A stretch of DNA of 64,000 nucleotides from Neurospora crassa OR74A. Taxonomy: Eukaryota > Ascomycota > Sordariomycetes > Sordariales > Sordariaceae. Made by a program: the position numbers and the translations under genes. The stretch is taken from assembly GCF_000182925.2 (NCBI RefSeq), contig NC_026506.1, positions 3,782,001-3,846,000 on the forward strand, written 5' to 3'. The notes beneath the pieces were generated by a model that was not told the origin of the DNA, did no database searches, and worked only from the letters and a program-made list of their open reading frames with translations. Below, piece by piece: positions 43,894 through 54,689 of the stretch. Every line of letters starts with the position of its first letter. Position 1 is the stretch's first letter.

Positions 43894-45131
43894 ATGTCAC
43901 AGCCATTCTGGCATACCGTGCCATCTCCGGAAGATACGGAGCCTATCCCGAACTTGAAACTTCCGCCGAAGCTTTGGCATGTTCAGCATTTCCAATCCCG
44001 ATCGATCAATCTCAAGGACGGTGGCTTCCAAGCCCGGAACCCTTTCCTTGACATCCGTACCTGCGATGCGCTGAAGATGGAGGCAGGTAGGCATTTCAGA
44101 TGGGGCACACGGGATTGGGATTCCTGTTTCCTCTCTGCCTTCGACGATCAGGTTCACGCAGATAATTGGGCCAAGTTATGGTGCCTTGAGAAACCCGTCC
44201 TTGTCTACGAGTTGGACACGTCCAAGTTACCAGCCGGCACCACACTATTCCAGTCAACTGCGTTGTGTCGATCCTTGGATATTGGTCACCCGTGGATGGA
44301 GGACGAATGGATCTTCTATCAGCAAATTCCAGCTAGCTGTATCGCTAGACGATACTATCCTTGGAGCAACTATGAGCGCATCTTCCAATCCCCAAGTAAG
44401 TACAGCTGTGTAGCGGCCCAGGCTCGGTGCGATATTGGAAAACAGTGAGCAGAAAACTGACATTTCACAAAGTACATCTCACGGTCTTGGCTGAGGTTCT
44501 CGTGGGTGCCGAATGGCTTCCCCCACGGAATACCGACGGGCCTAGGCCGCCCAGTCCGGCCGAGACTGAAGAAGACCAGGACGACTTGGACGCCTTAACC
44601 GGTAGGATGAACGGATTAGAGCTCGAGAATGATGCCAGCATATCAGAAGGCGATGCCTGCGAGGACGATGAGTCCACACAGGAGGCTGTCAAAATCAATC
44701 CGGCCGACGACGCACCCAACGGCATTGCTTCGGCACCCGAGAAAGATGTTGATGCCAATCCGATCGTTTGTGCACCAAACCACAGTGATTCAGTAAGGCA
44801 AGAGGGCACCGACTCTAGACTGACCGACGATATCCCGAAGACCAATAACGCAGCAACAGAGGACACCGATCCTACGCCAACTGTTGATACACCGTCAACC
44901 CCGGAGATGGGCACTGACACTCAACTCAGCGGCGAAACCATAGTGGCTGAGGATCCAACACAAGGAGAAGAGGTTATCAATTCCGTTTCGAAGGATGATT
45001 CGTCGAGGGCCAATTCTGGTGGCCCCATCCAGCAGAAGATCATCTGCCAGGTCAATAAGGAGATCTCGGGAACCAAATCGACTTTCTCGGTGATGGTACA
45101 GTTCGAAATCCGGGCCGCAGAGGTGGTTTAG
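43894..45131 (+). CDS. DUF7587-type domain protein with acidic tail
   Basis: Exons 43894-44395 and 44473-45131 give 386 residues. The intron has a GTAAGT donor, a CTGAC branch and an AAAG acceptor; phase 1 is kept. Residues 1-165 are the domain: MSQPFWHTV start, LWHVQHFQSRS, DSCFLSAF, HADNWA, YELDTSKLP and DEWIFYQQIP. With the 22.6-kb gene it forms the SAF subgroup and shares gene structure (one phase-1 intron just after the domain). The second exon begins with a hydrophobic segment (HLTVLAEVLVGAEWLP), followed by a long acidic, Asp/Glu/Thr-rich disordered region, and ends with an ordered-looking KIICQVNKEISGTKSTF segment. Function unknown. It stands alone, 20 kb from the array. Confidence 0.82.
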
Positions 45132-46201
45132 GGTTGCTTTCATGGCGTGCTTCATGTTATGTTCTTTCGGTGATAGCGCTGTGTCCTTGCTGTTTGACAA
45201 GTATGAGTTGTTGTTCGGAAGCCGAGAAACTCTTCTGATGAGAGACTTGGGAAGCTTGAGCTAACCTATATCTCGAGAGGACTGTAGGTGTTCTAAAGTG
45301 TGGAAGGTTCATTCCAACTCGAATTTGTTTGCGGACTACTTTACTTGGTCTAGCTCGCCTTTTTTTTTTCTATTTTCCTCTTCAAGTCGTTAATCAAGCA
45401 TGTTCCCCATTATTGGGACTGTTTCCACCCACCGTACCAAAGAAATGGAAAGTTGTTAATTCAAACATTCCCTTTCGGTTTGTCTATAAACTCCACAAAC
45501 CATGAAGCTCAGGCTCACCAAACAACATCAACACCTCCGGACCTCTACCATCTCGTTGCGACAACATCTTGTTACACAACCCGTACACGCTCAGCCCATC
45601 ACGACCATGGATCCCGAACCTTCCCGTTTAGTCAAGTCCACCCGACCAGCTTTCCCGCTCGTTTTTGTTATCCACATCCAATACCCTGTCTCACTAGCCG
45701 CGTAGACATCAACTCGGTCCCTTAGAATGGACGACACGTACAGCCAAGCTAAAAGTCCACAGTATTCCGTCAGTCGATGGAGCAATCAAGCCTTTTTTTT
45801 CGAGTTATGACCAATCTCTCTACTATTCCCTACCATTATCACATTTCATCCATTCAATCTATCTTAGGTTCTCAAGGTTCAGCTCTAGACTCCCCAAAGC
45901 CTTGAACAAACACCACATGACCTTTCTTCGCGACCAGATATTGATGGTCGGTCATCAGGTAAAACGGCGAACCTGGGTTGTTCGAGAACCGCAAACCTTT
46001 CCCCATCGATGGATGGTAGCAGATATATGTACATCATATCTACGCACCTAGTGGTATAGAATTTTGATATATTGACTGTAGAAGCGGTATAAATTCACAG
46101 TCCTTCCCAGCCAGCAGATCTCCAACTACATTCACCATAACCACATCTTCACTTGTACTATCAAGATCAACATTATAAGCAAACCAACGAAACCAATCAA
46201 A
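45132..46201. other. Intergenic with possible short ORF at 45502
   Basis: A 67-codon frame at 45502-45705 follows a CACAAACC leader but shows no recognisable sequence, and a TATAAA lies only 12 bp before its ATG, too close for normal initiation there. I do not call it. The right end is the promoter of the next small gene. Confidence 0.45.
46088..46094 (+). promoter_or_regulatory. TATA box of the small Ser/Gly-rich gene
   Basis: TATAAAT about 108 bp before the ATG at 46202. It is followed by a CT-rich and then CA-rich leader ending in CAATCAAA directly before the start. Position and context fit a strongly expressed fungal gene. Inference from sequence only. Confidence 0.5.
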
Positions 46202-46396
46202 ATGTCTTCAAAGCCAGGCTCAGACATCGCACCCTCGGCTCCCAACACTGGCGGCGCTGGTATCTATGGCACTTTTGGCCCCTCTGGCTCTTCTAGCTCT
46301 TCCGGCTCATCTGGTTCCTCTGGATCTTCGGGCTCTTCTGGTTCTTCGGGCTCTGCTGGTTCCTCGGGGACGGGACCTGCCCCTTCTAGTAATTGA
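46202..46396 (+). CDS. Small Ser/Gly-repeat protein, 64 residues
   Basis: The start MSSKPGSDIAPSAPN is in excellent context (TCAAAATGTC). The centre is a run of SGSS repeats, and the end is GTGPAPSSN. It is low complexity with no known domain. The TATA box and leader argue that this is a real transcript. The GSS array could vary in length between strains. Confidence 0.6.
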   Translation: MSSKPGSDIAPSAPNTGGAGIYGTFGPSGSSSSSGSSGSSGSSGSSGSSGSAGSSGTGPAPSSN

Positions 46397-47047
46397 GAGT
46401 GCCTCTCCACAAGTACAGTTGGACAAGTTCCTACCTCTAAGATAAGGCAGATGGGTCGAAGCTGGTTGGAAATTTGCTTTGAAGAAAAAGACATGATGCT
46501 GGGGACAAGCCGGGGGCATTGAGGTTGAAGACGGGTACGAAGATCTAAAAGTTTAATTGATCACGATGTATGTAGCTGAGAGGCTAACAAACATGTGGGA
46601 ATGAACTTTCGGGATAAACGTGCAGTAAAGTGTGCCACTCGCTGGTGAGAGTCGAAGCTATAATGATAATATGCGGCAGTAGCATGCCATTGAATCTGAT
46701 GTCTAATAGAACAGAGCATTCAAGCATACCTCTACGTAGGACAAACAACATGCCGGCGAAACCCGCTGCTACAAGAAAGAGCAAAGGATGTCGAAGAACA
46801 TGCCCATGACCGGACGCGCTGCAAACCTCAACATTTCTGAATTTTCTTCTACCTACCTCGCGAGCTTTCAGCTGGCCAGTTTGAAACTGTACTACCTCAC
46901 TGCTAGTCCCTTGGCTGACATTACCTAGAGGTAGGTATCGTATCACCTCTACTCCATTCCTTCTCCTGGTACCCCTACTTAATTTCCTTCCTTGTCAGCA
47001 TTTTCCTTTTCCATTTCTTTATTCACCCCGCCCGTCTCTTCCCTCAT
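46397..47047. other. Intergenic, no gene supported
   Basis: 3' flanks of two facing small genes. Contains CTACCTACCTCG near 46850 and CTAGAGGTAGGTA near 46925. The 120-codon minus frame at 46584-46946 has no support. Confidence 0.45.
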
Positions 47048-47284
47048 TCACCCATTCTTGCTCCCCCCGTACTGCATCGATCCCTCGATCCTGAGACGGT
47101 CAAACGCTGCCAAGGGGTCGGAGGAAGTGAACGTGGAGGTGGTGTTTGTTGTTCCGGTAGAACTGGACGTCTTGTTACTAGAGCTGGTCGTAGTCGACGA
47201 GGTGGTATTGTTGTTCGAGGAAGAACCATCTTGTGCAGTGGAAGATGTGGTGTTGTCGGAGGTAGAGGTGTTTGAGGAGGACAT
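47048..47284 (-). CDS. Small Ser/Thr/Asn-rich protein, 78 residues
   Basis: The frame starts at 47284 (MSSSNTSTSDNTT). About 50 residues of Ser/Thr/Asn are followed by an ordered C-terminal segment, SDPLAAFDRLRIEGSMQYGG. The latter looks like a short conserved motif rather than filler, which supports a real gene. Function unknown. It belongs with the neighbouring small disordered proteins by size and composition. Confidence 0.6.
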   Translation of the reverse strand: MSSSNTSTSDNTTSSTAQDGSSSNNNTTSSTTTSSSNKTSSSTGTTNTTSTFTSSDPLAAFDRLRIEGSMQYGGSKNG

Positions 47285-47921
47285 CTTGAGGTTGGCGGTT
47301 CTGTCTTCACTTTAAGCTATCTATAGGTGTGGTAGTCAAGGGAATAGGTAAGTAAGTAAGTACAGGAGCCTAAAACTCACGTATCAATTTGGGAGAGAGA
47401 GGCTGGTTATATCCCCTTCGAGTACACTCCGAGAATTCAGGGAACATCCCGTCTGGACAAGGAAATGGAGGGTTTGTCAATAACATTCCATCCCTTGTGG
47501 TTCAGTGAAATTATTGTGGTTCGGTTTTCCATTCATTGATCACAATTAACATTTGATCTCATGCTTCATCTATACCACCATCATAAAGGAATCAGGCCTC
47601 ACCTCTTCACCTGTGTATGGGAAGGGAAGGTTCAGATTCCCCCGAGACATCTACCAATTGGTAATACCAAATGACCCTTGATGACTTGTGTTGGTTCCCC
47701 GTGCTTGCACTTGGTTGAGCCATGGACTCGAGAAGCTAGACTACCTAGCCTCTTCCTCTTCCCCACCGCTTAGACCCAGACAAACCATGTATAAGTACGA
47801 CTCAATCTTATCAACTCTCAGCTTTCTAGGTACCCTCCTTCAAAATTTGTATGTACCTGCATTCCCTCCACCCTAGGTACTCGCTTTACCTGCCTTCTTG
47901 CACGCAAACTAGGTACCCAAC
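47285..47921. other. Divergent promoter between two small genes
   Basis: Contains GTAAGTAAGTAAGTAC near 47346 and CCTAGGTACTCG near 47873, variants of the motif seen elsewhere. No gene seen. Confidence 0.5.
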
Positions 47922-48137
47922 ATGAGTACAAACAACGCATCCCACATCTGGGACAAAGAACCAAAAGTGTCTTCTGTGACCACCACCTGCACCGCTGGAT
48001 CTTCCGGCTTTGGTACCTCTGGCTCTTCTAGTTCAACCTCTGGGGAAATTGGAGGGACAGCACCTGCTCCTGGGACTATTACTGTCACTACAACTATTAA
48101 TATTGTATTTACACCGGCTAACTTAATAAAGCCGTAA
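47922..48137 (+). CDS. Small Ser/Gly/Thr-rich protein, 71 residues
   Basis: The frame starts at 47922 after TAGGTACCCAAC. It reads MSTNNASHIWDKEPK, a VTTTCTAGSSG block, a Ser/Gly stretch and a GTITVTTTINIVF block that may form a beta strand. SHIWDKE resembles THVWETIE in the protein at 48815. No known domain. Confidence 0.5.
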   Translation: MSTNNASHIWDKEPKVSSVTTTCTAGSSGFGTSGSSSSTSGEIGGTAPAPGTITVTTTINIVFTPANLIKP

Positions 48138-48814
48138 GTAGGTAAATCTAGTAGTAAGGAATATTGAATGTAAATAGTAGTAGGTAGCTGAACTTAGAAG
48201 ATGAAGTTTGTAGAAATATCTACCTACCTACTTACCTCTAAGCATATAAATGCGGTATCTACGTACAAACGTAAATAGGAAAGAGGGCCCGAGTTTGAGC
48301 TTTATGTTGTTGGATACGATATTAACGTACACCGAACATGGAGACGAAAGATCCTTAGAACTTCTAAGTCGAATTTGCAATTCGGTTTCCACTAGCGAAA
48401 TTCAATTGGTATTCATATTGGCTGGAGGTAGCAAACTACTTCAGACTTTAGACTACGGCTGAACAGATAGGTAGCCAAGTACTCTCCTCAGCATATTGGA
48501 TCTCCCAGAGCTATCAAACTCCCCAATCTCAACAGAATAATAGAATGACTTACCACCGACATCTCGAGTCCAATGCATTGCGCAAACACATTTCATATCA
48601 ACACAACTGACACAGCCATATACGGTGTATCATCGCAGATCCGAGGAATGAACCTAGCCAAGGTATATCTTCACATACTTCTCCACCCTCGTTCATACCA
48701 CCTTCTTCTCCTCCACTATCTCCATCAGAATCAACATTTACAACACCCACGAGGTTAACCATCAGTTACAATTCACACCAATCCTCCAGTCCAAAGTGAA
48801 AACAAACAAACAAA
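48138..48814. other. Intergenic, no gene supported
   Basis: Includes ATCTACCTACCTACTTACC near 48219. The frames at 48250 and 48573 are not supported. The right end is a CA-rich leader ending AACAAACAAA before the next ATG. Confidence 0.5.
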
Positions 48815-49087
48815 ATGTCCAGTTCCGACTCCAACGACTCCGGTTCTACCATCGAAATTGGCCGTGGTAACGGCGGCGGAGGATCTTCCTCTTCCGGTGG
48901 TTCTTCCGGTGGTTCCTCCTCAGGCGGTGGTTCTTCAACATCCTCCGAATCGGGCTCGGGTTCGGGATCGGGATCGGGCTCCACTCATGTGTGGGAAACC
49001 ATAGAGACCACTACCGAGGTGATTGAGACGTACACTGAAACAGAATGGGGGGGTAAGGGTTCGTCGGGCAAGAGCAGGAAGCGCTAG
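48815..49087 (+). CDS. Small Ser/Gly-repeat protein, 90 residues
   Basis: The start MSSSDSNDSGSTIEIGRG has a strong context (AACAAACAAAATGTCC). The centre is GGSS and GSGS repeats, followed by an ordered segment, THVWETIETTTEVIET, and a basic end (GKSRKR). It shares the leader type and the H-[IV]-W segment with the protein at 47922. No known function. The most convincing of the small proteins. Confidence 0.65.
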   Translation: MSSSDSNDSGSTIEIGRGNGGGGSSSSGGSSGGSSSGGGSSTSSESGSGSGSGSGSTHVWETIETTTEVIETYTETEWGGKGSSGKSRKR

Positions 49088-49735
49088 GCTTGGCTTCTAG
49101 GTTGACTTGGTGGATGGGTAGGTGTTCAGGGGACAGGGGTCAACATGAGCAAAAAAGTTTAAATGAGGGTGTGCATCAAAGCGACTTGAAAAAAAGTGAC
49201 GATGAGGTCGACGAGAGGGAAAATAGGTGGAAGGTAGGTACCATAGTCGGCAGGCTTATGAAGGAGACGGTGGTCAAAACTTGAGTTGACTCAGCTTGGT
49301 ACATCCCAGCCCGGTTCTGAGTTCGTTGCAGTGTTGACCGTTGCAGTGTCACCTGGAGGTACCTGAAGTCGTTGTCTTATAAGTCACAGTGGCCATATCT
49401 TCTTCCTGACTCCCACTCCCACTGCCACTCTTTCTTCCACTCCTTCCCTCCTTCCCTTTCTCATGCCTAATTCCCAGCTCCCCTCCATTCCACATGACTG
49501 ATCCTCATGTCTATAAATCCGTACATCCAACACCTCTACTTCACGGCACTCGATCTTCTTTCCTTGACCTTCTATTCATAGGTACCTAGGTAGGTTCCAA
49601 TCAATTCACCTCCCAGTCCCTCCTTGCTCCCGCTTCCGCTCCCTGTCCATCTCTTATATACGTTCCTATTCCTCCCTCGTCCATTACATCCCCCCGTCAA
49701 ACTCACACTTCCACAAGTTCCCCAGCGCAACCCTC
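49088..49735. other. Intergenic with AGGTACCTAGGTAGG motif
   Basis: Motif at 49580-49594. Strong pyrimidine-rich tracts at 49400-49480 and 49600-49740, typical of fungal promoters or untranslated regions. No gene seen. Confidence 0.5.
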
Positions 49736-50245
49736 CTACCTATTCCTGCCCACCCTTGTAGCCCCCCCCCCCCCCCACCTCGACATCACTTCTCGCTTCG
49801 AACCTGAACTTGGCATCCTCTTGATTGTAGAAACCTTCCAGTCATGGTAGCGCGTTATAAGTAGAGGTACATGTAGATGTGACTCGCGTGCCGCTTCGAG
49901 TTGGGCTTTTGACAAATGTGTACCTCTCGAGCCGCGTGTCGATGCCCCCGCTGTAATATAAGTATAATCGGTGCCTCTGGACATGATATGCATGGTGTAG
50001 ATGGTGTAGATGGTCGTTAGGTGGGCCATGATCTCTTCGATTGTATGTGGAGGTTGGGGTGGCCATGTTTGGGAAGAAGGGGCGGGGGAGAGGAAAGATT
50101 GGGTTGGTGAAGGGAGGACGGGGCGGTTGGTTCTTCGCGTACGGGTTGTAGGGGGGAAAGTCAAAGTCAAAGAGGTGTAGAAGGAAGGGGGATGGACGTG
50201 GGCATGTCGGTATTGACGCTGGTTTTGGTGGTGGTGATAGTTCAT
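49736..50245 (-). CDS. Hypothetical protein, uncertain
   Basis: A 169-residue frame from the ATG at 50245. The N-terminus is His/Pro-rich; a middle segment (HTIEEIMAHLTTIYTIYTMH, then SKAQLEAARESHLHVPLL) has an ordered, amphipathic look. The C-terminal four glycines are written by a run of 15 C on the plus strand (49762-49776), so its last 15 residues depend on that run length. Not recognised. It could be a real small gene or a chance frame. Confidence 0.4.
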   Translation of the reverse strand: MNYHHHQNQRQYRHAHVHPPSFYTSLTLTFPPTTRTRRTNRPVLPSPTQSFLSPAPSSQTWPPQPPHTIEEIMAHLTTIYTIYTMHIMSRGTDYTYITAGASTRGSRGTHLSKAQLEAARESHLHVPLLITRYHDWKVSTIKRMPSSGSKREVMSRWGGGGATRVGRNR

Positions 50246-50860
50246 CTTTAATCCTTGGGCTTTGATTCACTGGTTCGGTGGTTCGTTGAAAGAACACTGG
50301 GAATCTCAGGTGGAAGCATGAAGAGCTAGTAAGAACCTACGGAATTTGACCTTATCATTGAAATCAGGGGCATTTATCAGCTTTGCTCTGTTCTGTTGGC
50401 TTTTGGTTTCACTTTGTGCAAGAACGCCCGCCCAACAAGATGGAAAGTTGGCCAGCACTTACAGATGCTTTGTGGGTCGCCAAAGTACCTCGCAGCAAGT
50501 CACTTAATCGCAACAGGGGACGTGTTTTCCCAGCAATTTTTACTTCATTCATTTACTACCAGTTATACCTGGTAGCGAGTCCCATATACACAGGTGGACC
50601 ACAAACTTCTATCTAAGGAAGGGAGATAGAACTTGCTTGTCCAAAAGGGGGAGGTGGCAAACACCTCAGTGAGAAGAGAACACTCTGACACAACAGTCCA
50701 ACACCATTCACTGTCCATGTCACCGAGTAGTAGGTAGCCATGACAGATACCCGGCGACTCCTCAACTCTTTCCTAACTGCGTCAATTCATTTCCAAACTC
50801 TCATCAACTTCGTTTTCATACGTGGCATAGCCATGTGAGTAACATGTGAGTGACATGCGC
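50246..50860. other. Intergenic, no gene supported
   Basis: Space between the hypothetical gene and the 3' end of the deuterolysin gene. Short frames only. Confidence 0.5.
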
Positions 50861-52102
50861 TTAGCAGCCAACGTAGATAGCTATCATTCACCCGTTAGCC
50901 CATGTCCCAAGACAACACCCACAAGAAAAAACAGGAGTAACTCACAGTTGGCAAACAAGGCATAGGTATCAGCATGCTTCAAGTTCTGGCTTCCAGACAA
51001 TTGGCGCACACAGCTGTAGCCATAGCATCCACTCTGGTCCGAGGTGCCCTGGATCTGGCTCAAGTGGGTGACCTCGTGGAGGGTGGTGGTGGCCTGGTCC
51101 TGGGCATGGCACTGGCTGCTCAAGCTGGACAGGGCGCTAAAGTACAGCGGGCAGTTGACCATGAAGCTAGCGCTGGGGAGGGTGTAGGCGAGGACACCAG
51201 ACGAGCAAGCATTGTAGACGTCGGAGCAGTAGTAGCGGGCATAGCCGGAGGTGGTGGAGCCGCACTCGTTAGCGACGCGGGCGAAGACGCCGGCGACGGT
51301 GGAGCGGGTGGACGAGGACGACGACTTGAAGTACTCGGTCATCTTGGAGGCGGAACCGGACGAGGCGACCTGGCTGGCGCGGGCGGCGAGAGCGCGGCAG
51401 TTGGACATGGCAGTGCGGGTGGCGGAGCCGCGGGAGCCGGTGCAGTCGGACTGCACGATGGAGCGCTTCTCGTGGAAGACGCGGCGAGCCTGGGAGGCGG
51501 CGGCGCCGTCGACGGAGGCGGTCACGATGTTGGACGAGTAAGGGAGAGTGCCCTTGAGCTCAGTCGAGTTGACGTGGGCATACTGCAGAATACCGGCAAC
51601 CTTGACGTCGAAGGAGCCGCCCTGGGAGAGGTCGTGGACCTCGGCCGAGTCCCAGGAGGTCTCAACGGTCTCGCCAGGGGCGATCAGCTGGAAGGCATCC
51701 TCGGGGAGGGCAGAAGTGGCGATGCGGAGGCGGAGACCATCGAAGGCGACGGGGCCGGCTGGAGAGTGTTAGTTTGTTGTGTGATGTGTTGTGGGGGGCC
51801 AAGACAGGGGGATGGGGGTTGCGCGATGCCAAGACTGTGGACTAGTGACGTGAGAAGGCGGTCAAGACTGAGGACTTACAAGCGGAAAAGATCTGGGTCT
51901 TCTCAACAGCAGTGTTGTCGAGGATGGAACCAGTCTTGAGGACCTTCAGATGCTCCTTGCCGGTGTTGGTGATGCTGGCCTTGACGTTGGTGTTGTTGAC
52001 GACCTCGATCTTGACGTCGAGGGGGCCGCCGCGCTGAGTCAAGTCAACGCTCATGGCGGAAGCCACGGAGGCAAGGAGGGAGAGACCGGCGAGGAACTTC
52101 AT
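50861..52102 (-). CDS. Deuterolysin, secreted M35 zinc metalloprotease
   Basis: Three exons, 52102-51880, 51758-50946 and 50880-50861, give 351 residues. The last exon codes only the final residues (IYVGC) and is supported by a CTAAC branch and a TAG acceptor; deuterolysins normally end this way. It is secreted and cleaves proteins, especially basic ones. Support: the signal peptide MKFLAGLSLLASVASA, a propeptide with VDLTQRGGPLDVKIEV and ASITNTGKEHL, then a mature domain with the aspzincin active site LHEVTHL (HExxH), GTSD-x-x-GCYGY and the zinc-ligand Asp in HADTYALFAN. Cysteines are spaced as in the family. High confidence. Confidence 0.94.
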
Positions 52103-52193
52103 TGTTGCGAAGGCTGTTGTTGAGGTGCGAACTGAGTTGTCTGGAGAGCACTGCTGATCTCTTGGTCCGGATTAGAGGGAGGAGGATGCCGCC

Positions 52194-52412
52194 TTAAATA
52201 GGAGTCGGAAGTCGACTCTTTCCCGATGCCATGATGCTAAGGCTCGGCCAAACGCCGGCCTTCATCCGTTACCCCCAACGCCAGACTATACGCAAATAGG
52301 AAGATGGAGAAGAGAAGTTGCCGAAGTTGCAGTGTGCCTGGAAGCCGATGGACATCCAGGCGGATGTGGAGACGAGAAAGGAATGTCGTTTTTGCACGTG
52401 GCTTCAGATAAG
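52194..52412 (-). promoter_or_regulatory. Deuterolysin promoter: TATA-like box, E-box and GATA site
   Basis: On the gene strand, TATTTAA (52200-52194) lies about 92 bp before the ATG, a normal TATA distance. Farther up are CACGTG (52395-52400) and a GATAAG on the plus strand (52407-52412). In Neurospora, extracellular proteases are induced by nitrogen limitation through the GATA factor NIT-2, so a GATA site here makes sense; a single site is weak evidence. Confidence 0.4.
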
Positions 52413-54689
52413 CAGAAGCATGATATGAGCCAAGGTGCGGCTCTCAATGCTTCCATGGGGGTTCCATGTCTGGTAATGGCAGTTGATGTCTCGGGAAGTT
52501 GAATCAAGGCGCATAAACCCGTGTCTTGCGGAAGTGGGAATTAAGTGTCCCCACGATTCGTCAAAGGGTCTTGTTTCTGGTCAGCCAAAACTGACGTAGG
52601 TACGGAGTCCGGAGTTTGACAATAGTCGAATATGGGGAATCCCATCCCGCTAGTAACCCACAGTCCACCGGCTAGGTAGCTTAGCTTGGAGGCGGTGAAC
52701 TCATTAACGCCGCAGTAAGGCCTCTGAAGATTTGGGGCAGCTTCCCGCGCAAATAGTGTACATATAATAGTCCATATTTCATCAACAGCTAAGGCACAAC
52801 CAACGCATTTCGACTGCGGGCGGTGATGACACAGAAATTCCGGGGTGGTCAGGTTTGTGAGCAACCAAACAAGGCCAACCCCCTTGTTTAGCGTCGCTCG
52901 ATCCCGAAGTTTGGCCTGAAATGCTCGGGACACGGGGCTCTGCCGAAGAGGATGTCGAGATTAACTCGGTTGGGAAGGAGGTTGTGCTCAAGGCGGTTTC
53001 AGAGTCGCATGGCATTAATCCGTCCCTGAATGGATTGATTGGAGGGTTTCATTGCTCCATATGTAGTTGCTTCTTGCCATCCGGATTTGCGGGGAATCGA
53101 GCTAGCTCCGGGATTTGAACGGGATTAGAGTTCCGACAGGCTTGAGGCTGATGTCCACCGGCTTATATCACGGTTTTGAGTAGCTGAATTCCATCATGGT
53201 GTGACTTTTGTCCATACCTAATTTCCCGTCTGTACTGCCTGAACATGAAGTCAGTAGGTGATCATCTGTATCAGTCATCTGTTCACCAAAACCCTACCGT
53301 TCTGGACGCCCGTCATCGGATCCCGCCGTTGGTCAGTGCGGTGCACCTCCACTGTCTTAATGTTGATCCTCACCGAGACCTTCCTCCTCCGTGTCTATTT
53401 GGTGGAAAGTGGGCACCGATCGGCGATCATCCCGCAACTCTACCTGGCATCGTCGGAGCAATGCCGGATCCTCGTTGCCCTCCCCCATGCCAGGACGAGG
53501 TGGCATTCTCGTGTCTTCTTTAGCTTCACCTTCCTGATGTAGGCTCCATATCCGTAACTGCCTTTTGTGAAGACAATAGTTAGCTTTGTTGTGCAGTCTT
53601 TATCACTATCACGGGAGAATCTGATTGCTCTGGCGGTTCGGGGCACAAGTTCGATGCAGTTCTGTGAGCTTGTAGGTTGCCTCGTGTCGATGGCCGAGAA
53701 GATGGAATTCTCACAATGTTCCTGGAGGACGTGAAGTATGGGGAAAGCCTCCTTTTCCTTTGCCCCTGGGGATCCCAAGCCAAACTTGTGGGGTGGATGC
53801 ACGATCGTCATCTGTAATGAAGATGCCTCTTGTGCCTCGTTACGCCTCATGGTGGAATGGCCAATGAAGGAAGTTTAGCGAGCGGTAATGACCTTGCTGT
53901 AGAGGATCGATCGTTGTGAGAACAAGGTACCATAATAGTCGTTCGTGTGACTTGCTCGCTTCCGTTGTGACGTGAGGGTGTCAAGGTTGATGTGTGAATC
54001 GTGTAAGTGACGGTGCAGCGAATCGGAGTTAGACAATGGCTGAAACTGGAGGGCAGAACCAGAAGGGAAGGTGGGGATAGCATTAGCTGGGCCATCGGCT
54101 GGACGGTGCCGAGGTTACAGTGAAGATGGAGTCGATTCTCTGCCTTGATCCTTGACGTGCATGAAGACATCGTCAAGCGTTCCGTCAGTTGAGACAGCTG
54201 GCGCCAAGGCAGATATGAGGACGTGGGATTCTCGTAATCTTGACCGCAAGAGAGATCGGACTGTTATGAAAGCCGATGGGCTGCTGTGTAGCATCTTTCA
54301 ACTTGGCATCGTCTTTGAACCGGCAGCTCGATTGCTTTCTGTCCTTGAAAGTCTCCGGTACCACAGTCTCGCCTTGCTGACCCCGCCCTGTATCTTGACG
54401 AACAGGTGACAAAAGCCGAGGTAAGTAACGCTGCGAATATGTATCTATCGCAGCCACTTGATCTCGCCTTATCTTTGCTGATAGTAGGATGTCAACAGTG
54501 CAACATTGATTCTTCCTCAATCAACCCACAATTTGATCTGTTCACATTGCCCGTTCCATTCGAACTCTGGACCATCGTCAGCAATCAATCAGCAAGAACT
54601 CAGACACTTTTCGTCGAGCGCAATTTAACGACTTCTGCCGTCGACTTCCTCAGCGCTAGCCATCTTCTCACCGAACACCACCTCCCACG
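52413..54689. other. Intergenic, one doubtful ORF at 53440-53811
   Basis: A minus-strand frame from an ATG at 53811 (MTIVHPPHKFG) to 53440 encodes 123 residues with an organised-looking part (CIELVPRTARAIRFSRD, then FTKGSYGYGAYIRK). It has no recognised domain and no clear splice-linked extension, so I give it only a low chance of being a gene. The rest shows nothing. Confidence 0.35.

Noticed and set aside
50974-51939. 321-codon plus-strand frame
   Set aside because: Antisense shadow over the deuterolysin gene, spanning its intron, Gly/Ala-rich as expected from codon bias of the true strand.
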